Below, piece after piece: positions 43,229-50,755 of a stretch of DNA of 64,000 nucleotides (the stretch's first letter is position 1; each line of letters opens with the position of its first letter). The stretch comes from Streptomyces humi (GTDB taxonomy: Bacteria; Actinomycetota; Actinomycetes; Streptomycetales; Streptomycetaceae): NCBI RefSeq assembly GCF_001005085.2, contig NZ_LBMU02000038.1:62001-126000 (forward strand), written 5' to 3'. The translations under genes were made by a program, and so were the position numbers. The notes beneath the pieces were generated by a model. The model was not told the DNA's origin. It saw nothing but the letters and a program-made list of their open reading frames with translations, and did not search any database.

Positions 43229-43681
43229 ATGCGCCCACAATCTCTCCGTAACCGGTCGGCCCTCGCGGTGGCCGGTCTGCTGCTCGCCGGTGCCCCGACC
43301 GCGTACACCGCGTTCGCCGCGGACACGCCCGCCGCGGCGCCCGCCCGCGGCAAGCCCTACCTCGAGACCCGGCTGTTCTTCGGCACCGCCCGCCCCGACG
43401 GCGGATCCGCCGTCACCGACCGGCAGTTCACCGCCTTCGTGGACAGGGAGGTCACCCCGGACTTCCCCGACGGCCTCACCGTGCAGACCGGGCGCGGGCA
43501 GTGGCGGGACGCGCACGGGACCATCGAGAAGGAGCGGTCCTACGAGCTGATCCTGTTGTATCCCGAGTCGGCGGCGAAGGGCGGCGACCGGAAGATCGAG
43601 GAGATCCGGCGGGCCTACGAGAAGGCCTTCGCGCAGGAGAGCGTGGGAAGGGTGGACGCCCGGGCCCGGGTCGACTTCTGA
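43229..43681 (+). CDS. Secreted DUF3574 protein
   Basis: 150 residues; GGAAAGGGG lies just before ATG 43229. The signal peptide (RNRSALAVAGLLLAGAPTAYTAFA) ends near residue 31. The mature part matches DUF3574: YLETRLFFGTARPDGGSAVTDRQFTAFVDREVTPDFPDGLTVQTGRGQWR, ERSYELILLYP, IEEIRRAYEKAFAQESVGRVDA. The fold is a small alpha/beta domain of unknown activity, exported. It lies 51 bp after the ABC ATPase gene in the same direction. Confidence 0.88.
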   Translation: MRPQSLRNRSALAVAGLLLAGAPTAYTAFAADTPAAAPARGKPYLETRLFFGTARPDGGSAVTDRQFTAFVDREVTPDFPDGLTVQTGRGQWRDAHGTIEKERSYELILLYPESAAKGGDRKIEEIRRAYEKAFAQESVGRVDARARVDF

Positions 43682-43722
43682 CCGGGCGGCCGCCGATGCC
43701 GGCGGCCATGTCTGGCGCGGTA

Positions 43723-43741
43723 AAACTATCGCCGCTAGTTT
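43723..43741. promoter_or_regulatory. Putative TetR operator upstream of the aldehyde dehydrogenase operon
   Basis: AAACTA (43723-43728)-TCGCCGC-TAGTTT (43736-43741): a perfect 6-7-6 inverted repeat, 37 bp before the ATG. The same 19-bp layout (AAACTA-GCAGTGC-TAATTA) occurs between the TetR gene at 46624 and the acyl-CoA dehydrogenase at 47378. Confidence 0.65.
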
Positions 43742-43778
43742 GTGAGCCGGAGACCCAGCCCCGCCGGGAGGAAGCAGC

Positions 43779-45167
43779 ATGAAGGCACACGACGGCCTGT
43801 ACATCGAGGGCGCCTGGCGCCCCGCCGAGAGCCGGGACGTGATCGAGGTCGTGAACCCGGTCGACGAACAGGTCGTCGGCCGGGTCCCGGCGGGCGGCGC
43901 GCTCGACGTCGACACCGCGGTACGCGCCGCCCGTGCCGCCCTGCCTGGTTGGGCCGCCACCCCGCCCGCCGAGCGCGCCGCCCGGCTCGGCGCGCTGCGG
44001 GACGTCCTGACGGCCCGCAAGGACGAGATCGCCGAGACCGTCGGCACGGAGCTGGGCGCACCGCTGAAGTTCTCCCAGGCCGTGCACGTGGGCATGCCGA
44101 TCGCGGTCGCGGGATCCTACGCCGAGCTGGCGGCCGCGCATCCCTTCGAGGAGAAGGTCGGCAACTCGACCGTCCACCAGGAGCCGGTGGGCGTGGTCGG
44201 CGCGATCACGCCCTGGAACTACCCGTTGCACCAGATCGTCGCCAAGGTCGCGCCGGCGCTCGCCGCCGGCTGCACGGTGGTCCTCAAGCCCGCCGAGGAC
44301 ACCCCGCTGACCGCCCAGCTGTTCGCGGAGGCGGTGCACGAGGCGGGTGTGCCGGCGGGCGTGTTCAACCTGGTCACCGGTCTCGGCCCGATCGCCGGAC
44401 AGGCGCTCGCCGAGCACCCGGGCGTCGACCTGGTCTCCTTCACGGGCTCCACGGCCGTCGGCAGGCAGATCGGCGCCACCGCGGGGGCGGCCGTGAAGAA
44501 GGTGGCGCTGGAACTGGGCGGCAAGTCCGCGAACGTCATCCTGCCGAGTGCCGACCTCGCCAGGGCGGTCAACGTGGGCGTGGCCAACGTGATGTCCAAC
44601 TCCGGCCAGACGTGCAGCGCCTGGACGCGGATGCTGGTCCACGCCGACCAGTACGAGGAGGCGGTCGAGCTGGCGGCCGCGGCCGCCGCCAAGTACGGCG
44701 ACCGGATCGGTCCCGTCGTCAGCGCCAAGCAGCAGGCACGGGTGCGGGGTTACATCGAGAAGGGCGTCGCGGAGGGCGCCCGGCTGGTCGCGGGCGGCCC
44801 CGAGTCCCCGCGCGAGAAGGGCTACTTCGTCAGCCCCACGGTCTTCGCGGACGTCACCCCCGAGATGACGATCGCGCAGGAGGAGATCTTCGGCCCGGTG
44901 CTGTCGATCCTCCGCTACGAGGACACCGAGGACGCGCTCCGGATCGCCAACGGCACCGTCTACGGCCTCGCGGGCGCCGTCTGGGCCGGGGACGAGTCGG
45001 AGGCGGTGGCCTTCGCCCGGCGCATGGACACCGGGCAGGTCGACATCAACGGCGGCCGGTTCAACCCCCTCGCCCCGTTCGGCGGTTACAAGCAGTCGGG
45101 CGTCGGCCGCGAACTCGGCACGCACGGTCTCGCCGAGTACCTCCAGACCAAGTCCCTTCAGTTCTGA
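43779..45167 (+). CDS. NAD(P)-dependent aldehyde dehydrogenase
   Basis: 462 residues from ATG 43779, preceded by GGAGGAAG. All catalytic features are present: TPWNYPLHQ with oxyanion Asn147, KPAEDTPLTAQLFAEA, FTGSTAVGRQI, LELGGKSANVI with general base Glu245, SNSGQTCSAWTRM with nucleophile Cys279, and EEIFGPVLSI near the C-terminus. It oxidises an aldehyde to a carboxylic acid. The alcohol dehydrogenase gene follows 13 bp later, so the pair probably converts alcohol to aldehyde to acid. A palindrome shared with the acyl-CoA dehydrogenase gene lies upstream. Confidence 0.93.
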   Translation: MKAHDGLYIEGAWRPAESRDVIEVVNPVDEQVVGRVPAGGALDVDTAVRAARAALPGWAATPPAERAARLGALRDVLTARKDEIAETVGTELGAPLKFSQAVHVGMPIAVAGSYAELAAAHPFEEKVGNSTVHQEPVGVVGAITPWNYPLHQIVAKVAPALAAGCTVVLKPAEDTPLTAQLFAEAVHEAGVPAGVFNLVTGLGPIAGQALAEHPGVDLVSFTGSTAVGRQIGATAGAAVKKVALELGGKSANVILPSADLARAVNVGVANVMSNSGQTCSAWTRMLVHADQYEEAVELAAAAAAKYGDRIGPVVSAKQQARVRGYIEKGVAEGARLVAGGPESPREKGYFVSPTVFADVTPEMTIAQEEIFGPVLSILRYEDTEDALRIANGTVYGLAGAVWAGDESEAVAFARRMDTGQVDINGGRFNPLAPFGGYKQSGVGRELGTHGLAEYLQTKSLQF

Positions 45168-45180
45168 GGAGGTCGCTCCG

Positions 45181-46269
45181 ATGGCCATCCAGGTCCGTGC
45201 CGCCGTACTGCCCGCCGTGGGCGCCCCGCTGACGGTCACCGGGATCGAGCTCCCGGACCCCGGCCCCGGCCGGGTCCGGGTCAGGCTCGCCGCCGCCGGT
45301 GTCTGCCACTCCGATCTCTCCCTCTCCGACGGCACCATGCGGGTGCCGGTCCCTGCGGTCCTCGGCCACGAGGGCGCGGGCACCGTGGTCGCCGTGGGCG
45401 AGGGTGTCACCCGGCTGGCACCCGGCGACCCCGTCGTCCTCAACTGGGCTCCCTCCTGCGGACGTTGCCATGCCTGTGCGCTCGGCGAGGTCTGGCTGTG
45501 CGCCGACGCGCTGGCCGGCGCCGCCGACGTGTACGCCCGCACGGCGGACGGCACCGACCTGCACCCCGGCCTGAACGTCGCCGCGTTCGCCGAGGAGACG
45601 GTGGTCGCCGAGTCCTGCGTGCTGCCGCTGCCGCCCGGCATCCCGCTCACCGACGCGGCCCTCCTCGGGTGCGCGGTCCTCACCGGGTACGGAGCCGTGC
45701 ACCACTCGGCGCGGGTCCGCGAGGGCGAGACCGTCGCGGTGTTCGGCGTCGGCGGGGTCGGCCTGGCCACCGTCCAGGCGGCCCGGATCGCGGGGGCGTC
45801 CCGGATCGTCGCGGTGGACGTCTCCGAGGAGAAGGAAGGCCTCGCGCGCGCGGCGGGCGCCACGGACTACGTCGTCGCCTCCGACACCACTCCGCGCGCG
45901 ATCCGCGCCCTCACCGACAAGCAGGGCGTCGACGTCGCCGTGGAGTGCGCCGGCCGCGCCGTCAGCATCCGCGCGGCCTGGGAGTCCACCCGCCGGGGCG
46001 GCCGTACGACGGTGGTCGGCATCGGCGGCAGGTCGGAACAGGTCACGTTCAACGCCCTGGAACTCTTCCACTGGGGCCGCACCCTCGCCGGCTGCGTCTA
46101 CGGCAACTCCGACCCCGCCCGCGATCTGCCGGTGCTCGCCGAGCACGTCCGGGCCGGCCGCCTGGACCTGGGCGCGCTGGTGACGGAACGGATCACGCTG
46201 GAGGACATCCCGGACGCCTTCGGGAACATGCTCGCGGGCAAGGGCGGCCGGGCGCTGGTGGTGTTCTGA
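45181..46269 (+). CDS. Zinc-dependent alcohol dehydrogenase (class III-like medium-chain)
   Basis: 362 residues from ATG 45181. Catalytic zinc site: Cys in GVCHSDLSLSD and the His-Glu pair in GHEGAGTVVAVGEGV. Structural zinc site: CGRCHACALGEVWLC, three to four Cys. Cofactor site VAVFGVGGVGLATVQAARIAGASRIVAVDVSEEK, with Asp after the glycine motif suggesting NAD. ECAGRAVSIRAAWESTRRGGRTTVVGIG is also typical. Together with the upstream aldehyde dehydrogenase it forms a two-step alcohol oxidation unit. It converges on a small membrane protein gene, only 6 bp apart. Confidence 0.93.
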   Translation: MAIQVRAAVLPAVGAPLTVTGIELPDPGPGRVRVRLAAAGVCHSDLSLSDGTMRVPVPAVLGHEGAGTVVAVGEGVTRLAPGDPVVLNWAPSCGRCHACALGEVWLCADALAGAADVYARTADGTDLHPGLNVAAFAEETVVAESCVLPLPPGIPLTDAALLGCAVLTGYGAVHHSARVREGETVAVFGVGGVGLATVQAARIAGASRIVAVDVSEEKEGLARAAGATDYVVASDTTPRAIRALTDKQGVDVAVECAGRAVSIRAAWESTRRGGRTTVVGIGGRSEQVTFNALELFHWGRTLAGCVYGNSDPARDLPVLAEHVRAGRLDLGALVTERITLEDIPDAFGNMLAGKGGRALVVF

Positions 46270-46275
46270 GCGGTC

Positions 46276-46530
46276 CTACCCGGTGGGCTTCAGGACGTGG
46301 CCGCAGACGGTGCAGCCCAGGCCCGCGACCAGGAGGACCCAGGAGTAGGTGAGCAGGCTCGCGACCTGGAGCAGCAGGCCCAGCCCCCACAGGCGCGGAT
46401 TGCGCACGAGGCGGCGCAGCCCGCCGGGCACCCGGTTGCGGGTGAAGGCGTACATGCCCAGCGAGCCCGCGCACACCGAGACGGCGACGACCAGCCCGAG
46501 CCACAACAGCAAGAACGAGCCGTACCCCAT
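46276..46530 (-). CDS. Small membrane protein of 84 residues
   Basis: ATG 46530, with AAGGGGGAAG about five bases upstream. It has two or three hydrophobic helices (SFLLLWLGLVVAVSVCAGSLGMYAF, LWGLGLLLQVASLLTYSWVLLVAGLGCTVCGHVL) separated by a basic loop (TRNRVPGGLRRLVRNPR). Cys-x2-Cys near the C-terminus (GCTVCGH) could bind a metal. I recognise no family. It may be cotranscribed with the TetR gene upstream on the same strand, with a 9-bp repeat array in its leader. Confidence 0.65.
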   Translation of the reverse strand: MGYGSFLLLWLGLVVAVSVCAGSLGMYAFTRNRVPGGLRRLVRNPRLWGLGLLLQVASLLTYSWVLLVAGLGCTVCGHVLKPTG

Positions 46531-46544
46531 GTCACTTCCCCCTT

Positions 46545-46589
46545 ACTGGACCCACTGGACCCACTGGACCCACTGGACCCACTGGACCT
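46545..46589. repeat. Five tandem 9-bp repeats (ACTGGACCC)
   Basis: Five consecutive ACTGGACCC units (the last ending in T) occupy 46545-46589, with two further degenerate copies to about 46615. They lie between the TetR stop (46624) and the small membrane protein start (46530), so on the minus strand they would be in the mRNA leader or intercistronic RNA. Nine bp is in frame, but both neighbouring reading frames end before it. Confidence 0.9.
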
Positions 46590-46623
46590 TCTGAATCCAC
46601 TGGACCTTCTGGATCCAGCGGTT

Positions 46624-47319
46624 TCATTTGACGTGCTCGACATCGTCTCCGGCCGCCTTGGCCGGAGGCTCGTGGTTCACCCGTGCGAACTGTTGGCCCA
46701 ACCCGTCCAGCAGCGCCCGCAACCCCGTCTCGAACGCCCGCTCGTCGATCTTCTCCTGCTGGTCCGCGAGCAGGTGCGCCTGTCCCAGGTGCGGGTAGTC
46801 GGCCGGGTCGTACGCGCTCGCGTCGTCCACGAACCCGCCGGCGAAGGACCCCAGCGCCGAGCCCATGATGAAGTAGCGCATCAGCGCCCCGATCGACGTC
46901 GCCTGGGCGGCCGGCCACCCCGCGTCCACCATCGCGCCGTACACCGCGTCGGCGAGCCGCAGTCCGGCCGGGCGCCGGCCGGGGCCGCGGGCCAGCACCG
47001 GGACGATGTTCGGGTGGTCCCGCAGCGCGGCCCGGTACGACACCGCCCAGTCGTGCAGCGCGGTCCGCCAGTCCCGTCCGGCGTCCTGCCCGAGGTTCTC
47101 GAACATCGACAGGTCGACCTGCGCGCTGACCGAGTCCGCGACCGCCTCCAGGATCTCGTCCTTGGTGCGGAAGTGGTTGTAGAGCGAGGGCCCGCTCACC
47201 CCCAGTTCGGCCGCGAGACGCCGGGTGGAGAGGGCCGCCAGGCCCTCCGTGTCCACGAGTTCCCGTGCCGCCCGGACGATCCGGTCGGTGCTGAGGAGGG
47301 GCTTGCGCGGTCGGGCCAT
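46624..47319 (-). CDS. TetR family repressor, likely regulator of the divergent acyl-CoA dehydrogenase and the ALDH/ADH operon
   Basis: 231 residues from ATG 47319 (MARPRKPLLSTDRIVRAA); ATG 47328 would add three. No clear binding site precedes either, so the mRNA may be leaderless. The HTH is LSTDRIVRAARELVDTEGLAALSTRRLAAELGVSGPSLYNHFRTKDEILEAVADSV (residues 10-65). The ligand domain is helical with hydrophobic pockets (IGALMRYFIMGSALGSFAGGF). It is divergent from the acyl-CoA dehydrogenase gene across 58 bp that hold a 19-bp palindrome also found before the aldehyde dehydrogenase gene. Confidence 0.9.
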   Translation of the reverse strand: MARPRKPLLSTDRIVRAARELVDTEGLAALSTRRLAAELGVSGPSLYNHFRTKDEILEAVADSVSAQVDLSMFENLGQDAGRDWRTALHDWAVSYRAALRDHPNIVPVLARGPGRRPAGLRLADAVYGAMVDAGWPAAQATSIGALMRYFIMGSALGSFAGGFVDDASAYDPADYPHLGQAHLLADQQEKIDERAFETGLRALLDGLGQQFARVNHEPPAKAAGDDVEHVK

Positions 47320-47345
47320 GGCGCACATAGTAGGTCGGGAAGAAG

Positions 47346-47364
47346 AAACTAGCAGTGCTAATTA
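47346..47364. promoter_or_regulatory. Putative TetR operator between the TetR gene and the acyl-CoA dehydrogenase
   Basis: AAACTA (47346-47351)-GCAGTGC-TAATTA (47359-47364); the inner TAGCA-G-TGCTA is a perfect palindrome. It has the same half-site and spacing as 43723-43741. It lies 13 bp before the dehydrogenase ATG, where a repressor would block transcription or translation start. Confidence 0.7.
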
Positions 47365-47377
47365 AAAGGGCGGACGC

Positions 47378-48532
47378 ATGGTGAACCTGGGGCTCGGTGA
47401 GGAGCAGACCGCCGTACGGCAGCTGGCCCGGGACTTCGTCGAGCGCGAGATCACCCCGCACGTGATCGCCTGGGACCGCGCCGAGGAGGTCGACCGGAAC
47501 ATCGTGAAGAAGCTCGGCGAGGTTGGCTTCCTGGGCCTCACGATCGACGAGGAGTACGGCGGATCGGGCGGCGACCACCTGTCGTACTGCCTGGTGACGG
47601 AGGAGCTGGGCCGGGGGGACTCCTCGGTCCGCGGGATTGTCTCCGTCTCCCTCGGGCTCGTCGCCAAGTCGATCGCCGCCTGGGGCGACGAGGAGCAGAA
47701 GCGGCGCTGGCTGCCGGGGCTGACCTCCGGCGCGTACGTCGGCTGCTTCGGCCTCACCGAGCCCGGCACCGGCTCCGACGCGGGCAACCTCACCACCCGT
47801 GCCGTACGCGAAGGCGACGAGTACGTCCTCAACGGCGCCAAGATGTTCATCACCAACGGCACCTGGGCCGACGTGGTGCTCCTGTTCGCGCGCTCCACCG
47901 ACGCCCCGGGCCACAAGGGCGTCTCGGCCTTCCTGGTGCCGGCCGACGCGCCGGGCCTCACCCGTCGTGCCGTGCACGGCAAGCTCGGTCTGCGCGGGCA
48001 GGCCACCGCCGAGCTGGTCCTGGAGGACGTCCGGGTGCCGGCGTCCGCGCTGCTCGGACCGGAGGGCAAGGGCTTCTCGGTCGCCATGTCGGCGCTCGCC
48101 AAGGGGCGCATGTCGGTTGCCGCCGGCTGCGTCGGCATAGCCCAGGCGGCCCTGGACGCGGCCGTGCGGTACGCGGGGGAGCGGGAGCAGTTCGGCACGC
48201 CGATCGCCGGGCACCAGCTCGTCCAGGAGCTCATCAGCGACATCGCCGTCGACGTGGACGCGGCCCGGCTGCTGACCTGGCGGGTGGCTGATCTGGTGGA
48301 CCGCGGGCTGCCGTTCGCCACCGAGTCCTCCAAGGCCAAGCTCTTCGCCTCCGAGGCCGCCGTGCGTGCCGCCAACAACGCCCTCCAGGTCTTCGGCGGC
48401 TACGGCTACATCGACGAGTACCCGGTGGGCAAACTCCTGCGCGACGCCCGGGTGATGACCCTCTACGAGGGCACCAGCCAGATCCAGAAACTGCTCATCG
48501 GGCGGGCGCTGACCGGCGTTTCGGCGTTCTGA
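47378..48532 (+). CDS. Acyl-CoA dehydrogenase
   Basis: 384 residues from ATG 47378, with AAAGGGCGG upstream. FAD enzyme that makes the first oxidation of acyl-CoA thioesters. N-terminal helical domain (LGEEQTAVRQLARDFVEREI), substrate/FAD contact GCFGLTEPGTGSDAGNLTTRAV (ACAD signature 1), MFITNGTWADVVLLFAR, ERE QFGTPIAGHQLVQ and the C-terminal catalytic Glu in DARVMTLYEGTSQIQKLLIGRAL. Length and motifs are normal for short or medium-chain enzymes. It is controlled by the divergent TetR. Confidence 0.93.
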   Translation: MVNLGLGEEQTAVRQLARDFVEREITPHVIAWDRAEEVDRNIVKKLGEVGFLGLTIDEEYGGSGGDHLSYCLVTEELGRGDSSVRGIVSVSLGLVAKSIAAWGDEEQKRRWLPGLTSGAYVGCFGLTEPGTGSDAGNLTTRAVREGDEYVLNGAKMFITNGTWADVVLLFARSTDAPGHKGVSAFLVPADAPGLTRRAVHGKLGLRGQATAELVLEDVRVPASALLGPEGKGFSVAMSALAKGRMSVAAGCVGIAQAALDAAVRYAGEREQFGTPIAGHQLVQELISDIAVDVDAARLLTWRVADLVDRGLPFATESSKAKLFASEAAVRAANNALQVFGGYGYIDEYPVGKLLRDARVMTLYEGTSQIQKLLIGRALTGVSAF

Positions 48533-48591
48533 GTACGTCCCTGAGTACCACGGCGGATGTGGTCCGGGCCGCTGTTGCCGAGACTCGACCC

Positions 48592-48879
48592 ATGAGCGAC
48601 ACACCGGTAAGAAACCAGAGCACGGCTGCCTTCTACGGCCAGGCCGTCGCGTCCTTCGGCATCGCCATGGTGGCCACCGTCATCGGCATCTTCCGGCTGC
48701 ACGCCGACGCCTGGGTGCGCGGCTTCCTCGGCATCGCCGTTCTGTACCTCGTCACCTCCGCCTTCACGCTCGCGAAGGTGATCCGCGACCGCCAGGAGGC
48801 AGGCCAGATCGTCAGCCGCGTCGACCAGGCACGGCTGGAGAAGCTGCTGGCCGAACACGACCCCTTCGAGAAGCTCTGA
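48592..48879 (+). CDS. YiaA/YiaB family two-helix membrane protein
   Basis: 95 residues from ATG 48592. It begins MSDTPVRNQSTAAFYGQAVASFGIAMVATVIGIFRLHADAWVRGFLGIAVLYLVTSAFTLAKVIRDRQE, matching the YiaAB two-helix domain: two membrane segments linked by a short loop and a cytoplasmic amphipathic tail (VDQARLEKLLAEHDPFEKL). Function in the family is unknown. It has no evident ribosome binding site and lies 59 bp after the acyl-CoA dehydrogenase gene. Confidence 0.82.
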   Translation: MSDTPVRNQSTAAFYGQAVASFGIAMVATVIGIFRLHADAWVRGFLGIAVLYLVTSAFTLAKVIRDRQEAGQIVSRVDQARLEKLLAEHDPFEKL

Positions 48880-48891
48880 CCCCGCGCGAGA

Positions 48892-48962
48892 CACGGCGTG
48901 GGAACCGGCGCGAGGCCCTGCGCGAGAACCGGCGCCGGGCACGGCGTGGGAACCGGCGCGAG
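48892..48962. repeat. 23-bp direct repeat, two copies 48 bp apart
   Basis: CACGGCGTGGGAACCGGCGCGAG is perfect at 48892-48914 and 48940-48962, with a partial copy (GCGCGAGAACCGGCG) between. The flanks also share AAGCTCTGA, once at the end of the YiaAB gene and again near 48976, suggesting a local duplication that included the 3' end of that gene. Confidence 0.85.
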
Positions 48963-48992
48963 AAGCCGCCTGAAAAGCTCTGAGCGGGCACA

Positions 48993-49008
48993 CTAAGCGC
49001 TCGCTCAG
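48993..49008. promoter_or_regulatory. Putative TetR operator CTAAGC-N4-GCTCAG
   Basis: CTAAGC (48993-48998)-GCTC-GCTCAG (49003-49008), one mismatch from a perfect palindrome, 48 bp before the TetR gene at 49056. It matches the perfect CTAAGC-N4-GCTTAG upstream of the MaoC gene. Confidence 0.65.
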
Positions 49009-49055
49009 CTTCGGCGGTATGGTGGAGCTCCGGTATCGAGAGGGGCGAGCGAGCG

Positions 49056-49706
49056 ATGAGTACGGCGGAGGAGACGACCGGCGGCGAGATCGAGCCGTGG
49101 GAAGAGGTCACCCCTGACGCGGCCCGGCGACTGCTGGTCGCCGCCGTGGAGGCCTTCGCCGAGCGCGGCTACCACGCCACCACCACCCGCGACATCGCGG
49201 GCCGGGCCGGCATGAGCCCGGCAGCGCTCTACATCCACTACAAGACCAAGGAAGAGCTGCTCCACCGGATCAGCCGCATCGGTCACGACAAGGCCCTGGA
49301 CATCCTGCGGACGGCCGCCCGGCGCGAGGGCACCGCCGCCGAGCGGCTCGCCGACGCCGTCAGCTCCTTCGTCCGCTGGCACGCCGGGCGGCGCACCACC
49401 GCCCGGGTCGTGCAGTACGAACTGGACGCTCTCGGCCCCGACGCGCGTGCCGAGATCCTCGCGCTCCGCCGCCAGGTGGACGCCGAGGTGCGCGGGATCG
49501 TCCAGGAGGGCGTCGCGTCCGGCGAGTTCGACGTCATCGACGTCCACGGCACCACCCTCGCGGTGCTGTCGCTCTGCATCGACGTGGCCCGGTGGTTCAA
49601 CGTGGACGGCCCCCGGACCCCGGAGGAGGTCGGCGCGCTCTACGCCGACCTCGTGCTGCGGATGGTGGGGGCCGAGCAGGACGCCCGGCGCCCGGCTCAG
49701 ACGTAG
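49056..49706 (+). CDS. TetR family regulator, likely controls the convergent MaoC gene
   Basis: 216 residues from ATG 49056, with GAGAGGGG upstream. The HTH is DAARRLLVAAVEAFAERGYHATTTRDIAGRAGMSPAALYIHYKTKEELLHRISRIGHD (residues 22-80). The C-terminal domain (HAGRRTTARVVQYELDALGPDARAEILALRRQVDAEVRGIVQEGVASGEF) resembles TetR proteins that sense acyl-CoA (KstR/FadR-like). A 16-bp palindrome in front of this gene is repeated before the MaoC gene whose 3' end it overlaps by 10 bp, so feedback and MaoC control are likely. Confidence 0.92.
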   Translation: MSTAEETTGGEIEPWEEVTPDAARRLLVAAVEAFAERGYHATTTRDIAGRAGMSPAALYIHYKTKEELLHRISRIGHDKALDILRTAARREGTAAERLADAVSSFVRWHAGRRTTARVVQYELDALGPDARAEILALRRQVDAEVRGIVQEGVASGEFDVIDVHGTTLAVLSLCIDVARWFNVDGPRTPEEVGALYADLVLRMVGAEQDARRPAQT

Positions 49707-50158
49707 TACCTGGACACCGACTCCGCGACGCAGACCGGCTTGTCGCCGCCCTCGCGCTCCACGGTGAACGCGACGGTCACCTGGACACCGCCCGGGACCT
49801 CCTCGGCGCCGGTGATCGTCGCGGTGGCGCGCAGCCGGGAGCCGACCGGGACGGGGGCGGGGAAGCGGACCTTGTTGGTGCCGTAGTTCACGCCCATCCT
49901 GACGCCCTCGACCTTGATCAGCTGGGGGCCGAAGAGGGGGAGCAGCGACAGGGTCAGATAGCCGTGCGCGATGGTCGTGCCGAACGGCCCCGCGGCCGCC
50001 TTCTCCGGGTCGACGTGGATCCACTGGTGGTCGCCCGTCGCGTCCGCGAACAGGTCGATCCGCTTCTGGTCGACCTCCAGCCAGTCGGTGAAGCCCAGCT
50101 GTTCGCCCACCGCCGCCTTCAGCTCGTCGGGGGAAGCGAAGATCCTCGGTTCTGCCAT
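49697..50158 (-). CDS. MaoC-like (R)-hydratase
   Basis: 153 residues from ATG 50158. Hot-dog fold: IFASPDELKAAVGEQLGFTDWLEVDQKRIDLFADATGDHQWIHVDPEKAAAGPFGTTIAHGYLTLSLLP carries the R-hydratase signature with catalytic Asp and His (DATGDHQWIHVD) and the overhang segment GTTIAHGYLTLSL. It hydrates enoyl-CoA to 3-hydroxyacyl-CoA. It converges with the TetR gene (10-bp overlap of 3' ends). A perfect 16-bp palindrome lies 42 bp upstream. Confidence 0.93.
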   Translation of the reverse strand: MAEPRIFASPDELKAAVGEQLGFTDWLEVDQKRIDLFADATGDHQWIHVDPEKAAAGPFGTTIAHGYLTLSLLPLFGPQLIKVEGVRMGVNYGTNKVRFPAPVPVGSRLRATATITGAEEVPGGVQVTVAFTVEREGGDKPVCVAESVSRYYV

Positions 50159-50199
50159 GGTGCCGGCCCTCTCGCGTTCGCGGGTCACCCCTGCATTGT

Positions 50200-50215
50200 C
50201 TAAGCAACTGCTTAG
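50200..50215. promoter_or_regulatory. TetR-type operator upstream of the MaoC gene
   Basis: CTAAGCA (50200-50206), AC, TGCTTAG (50209-50215): a perfect 7-bp inverted repeat, 42 bp before the MaoC ATG. The CTAAGC-N4-GCTTAG core matches the site upstream of the TetR gene at 49056. It also lies 65 bp before soxR and could influence it. Confidence 0.75.
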
Positions 50216-50279
50216 CATGGTCGGGTGCGGGCCCGCTGTCAACGGACCGCGGCCGGGCCCGGCGGGTAGTCTCTGCCGG

Positions 50280-50741
50280 ATGCCGCAGATTTCCGAGGAG
50301 ATCCACGAGCTGAGCGTCGGCCAGCTGTCCGCGCGCAGTGGCGCGGCCGTCTCCGCGCTGCACTTCTACGAGTCCAAGGGGCTCATCAGCAGTCGGCGCA
50401 CCTCGGGGAACCAGCGCCGCTACACCCGCGACACGCTTCGCCGCGTGGCCTTCGTGCGGGCGGCGCAGCGGGTCGGCATCCCGCTGGCCACCATCCGAGA
50501 GGCCCTGTCGGAACTCCCCGAGGAACGCACCCCGACCCGGGAGGACTGGGCCCGCCTCTCCGAGGCCTGGCGCGCGGAGCTCGACGAACGCATCCGGCAG
50601 CTGAACCGGCTGCGCGACCACCTGACCGACTGCATCGGGTGCGGCTGCCTTTCGCTGGACACGTGCGTGCTGTCCAACCCGCACGACGCCTTCGGCGAAC
50701 GCGCGGCGGGGTCCAGGCTGCTGCCGGAGAGAAAGCGGTAG
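50280..50741 (+). CDS. soxR: Redox-sensitive MerR-family activator SoxR
   Basis: 153 residues from ATG 50280. The MerR wHTH is LSVGQLSARSGAAVSALHFYESKGLISSRRTSGNQRRYTRDTLRRVAFVRAAQRVGIPLATI (residues 10-73), followed by the dimerisation helix. The [2Fe-2S] ligands are the diagnostic CIGCGCLSLDTC (Cys-x2-Cys-x-Cys-x5-Cys). In Streptomyces SoxR responds to redox-cycling metabolites such as actinorhodin-type quinones and activates a small set of detoxification genes. It lies divergent from the MaoC gene and 14 bp before the convergent RNA ligase. Confidence 0.96.
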   Translation: MPQISEEIHELSVGQLSARSGAAVSALHFYESKGLISSRRTSGNQRRYTRDTLRRVAFVRAAQRVGIPLATIREALSELPEERTPTREDWARLSEAWRAELDERIRQLNRLRDHLTDCIGCGCLSLDTCVLSNPHDAFGERAAGSRLLPERKR

Positions 50742-50755
50742 TTCGGCTGCGCCCG

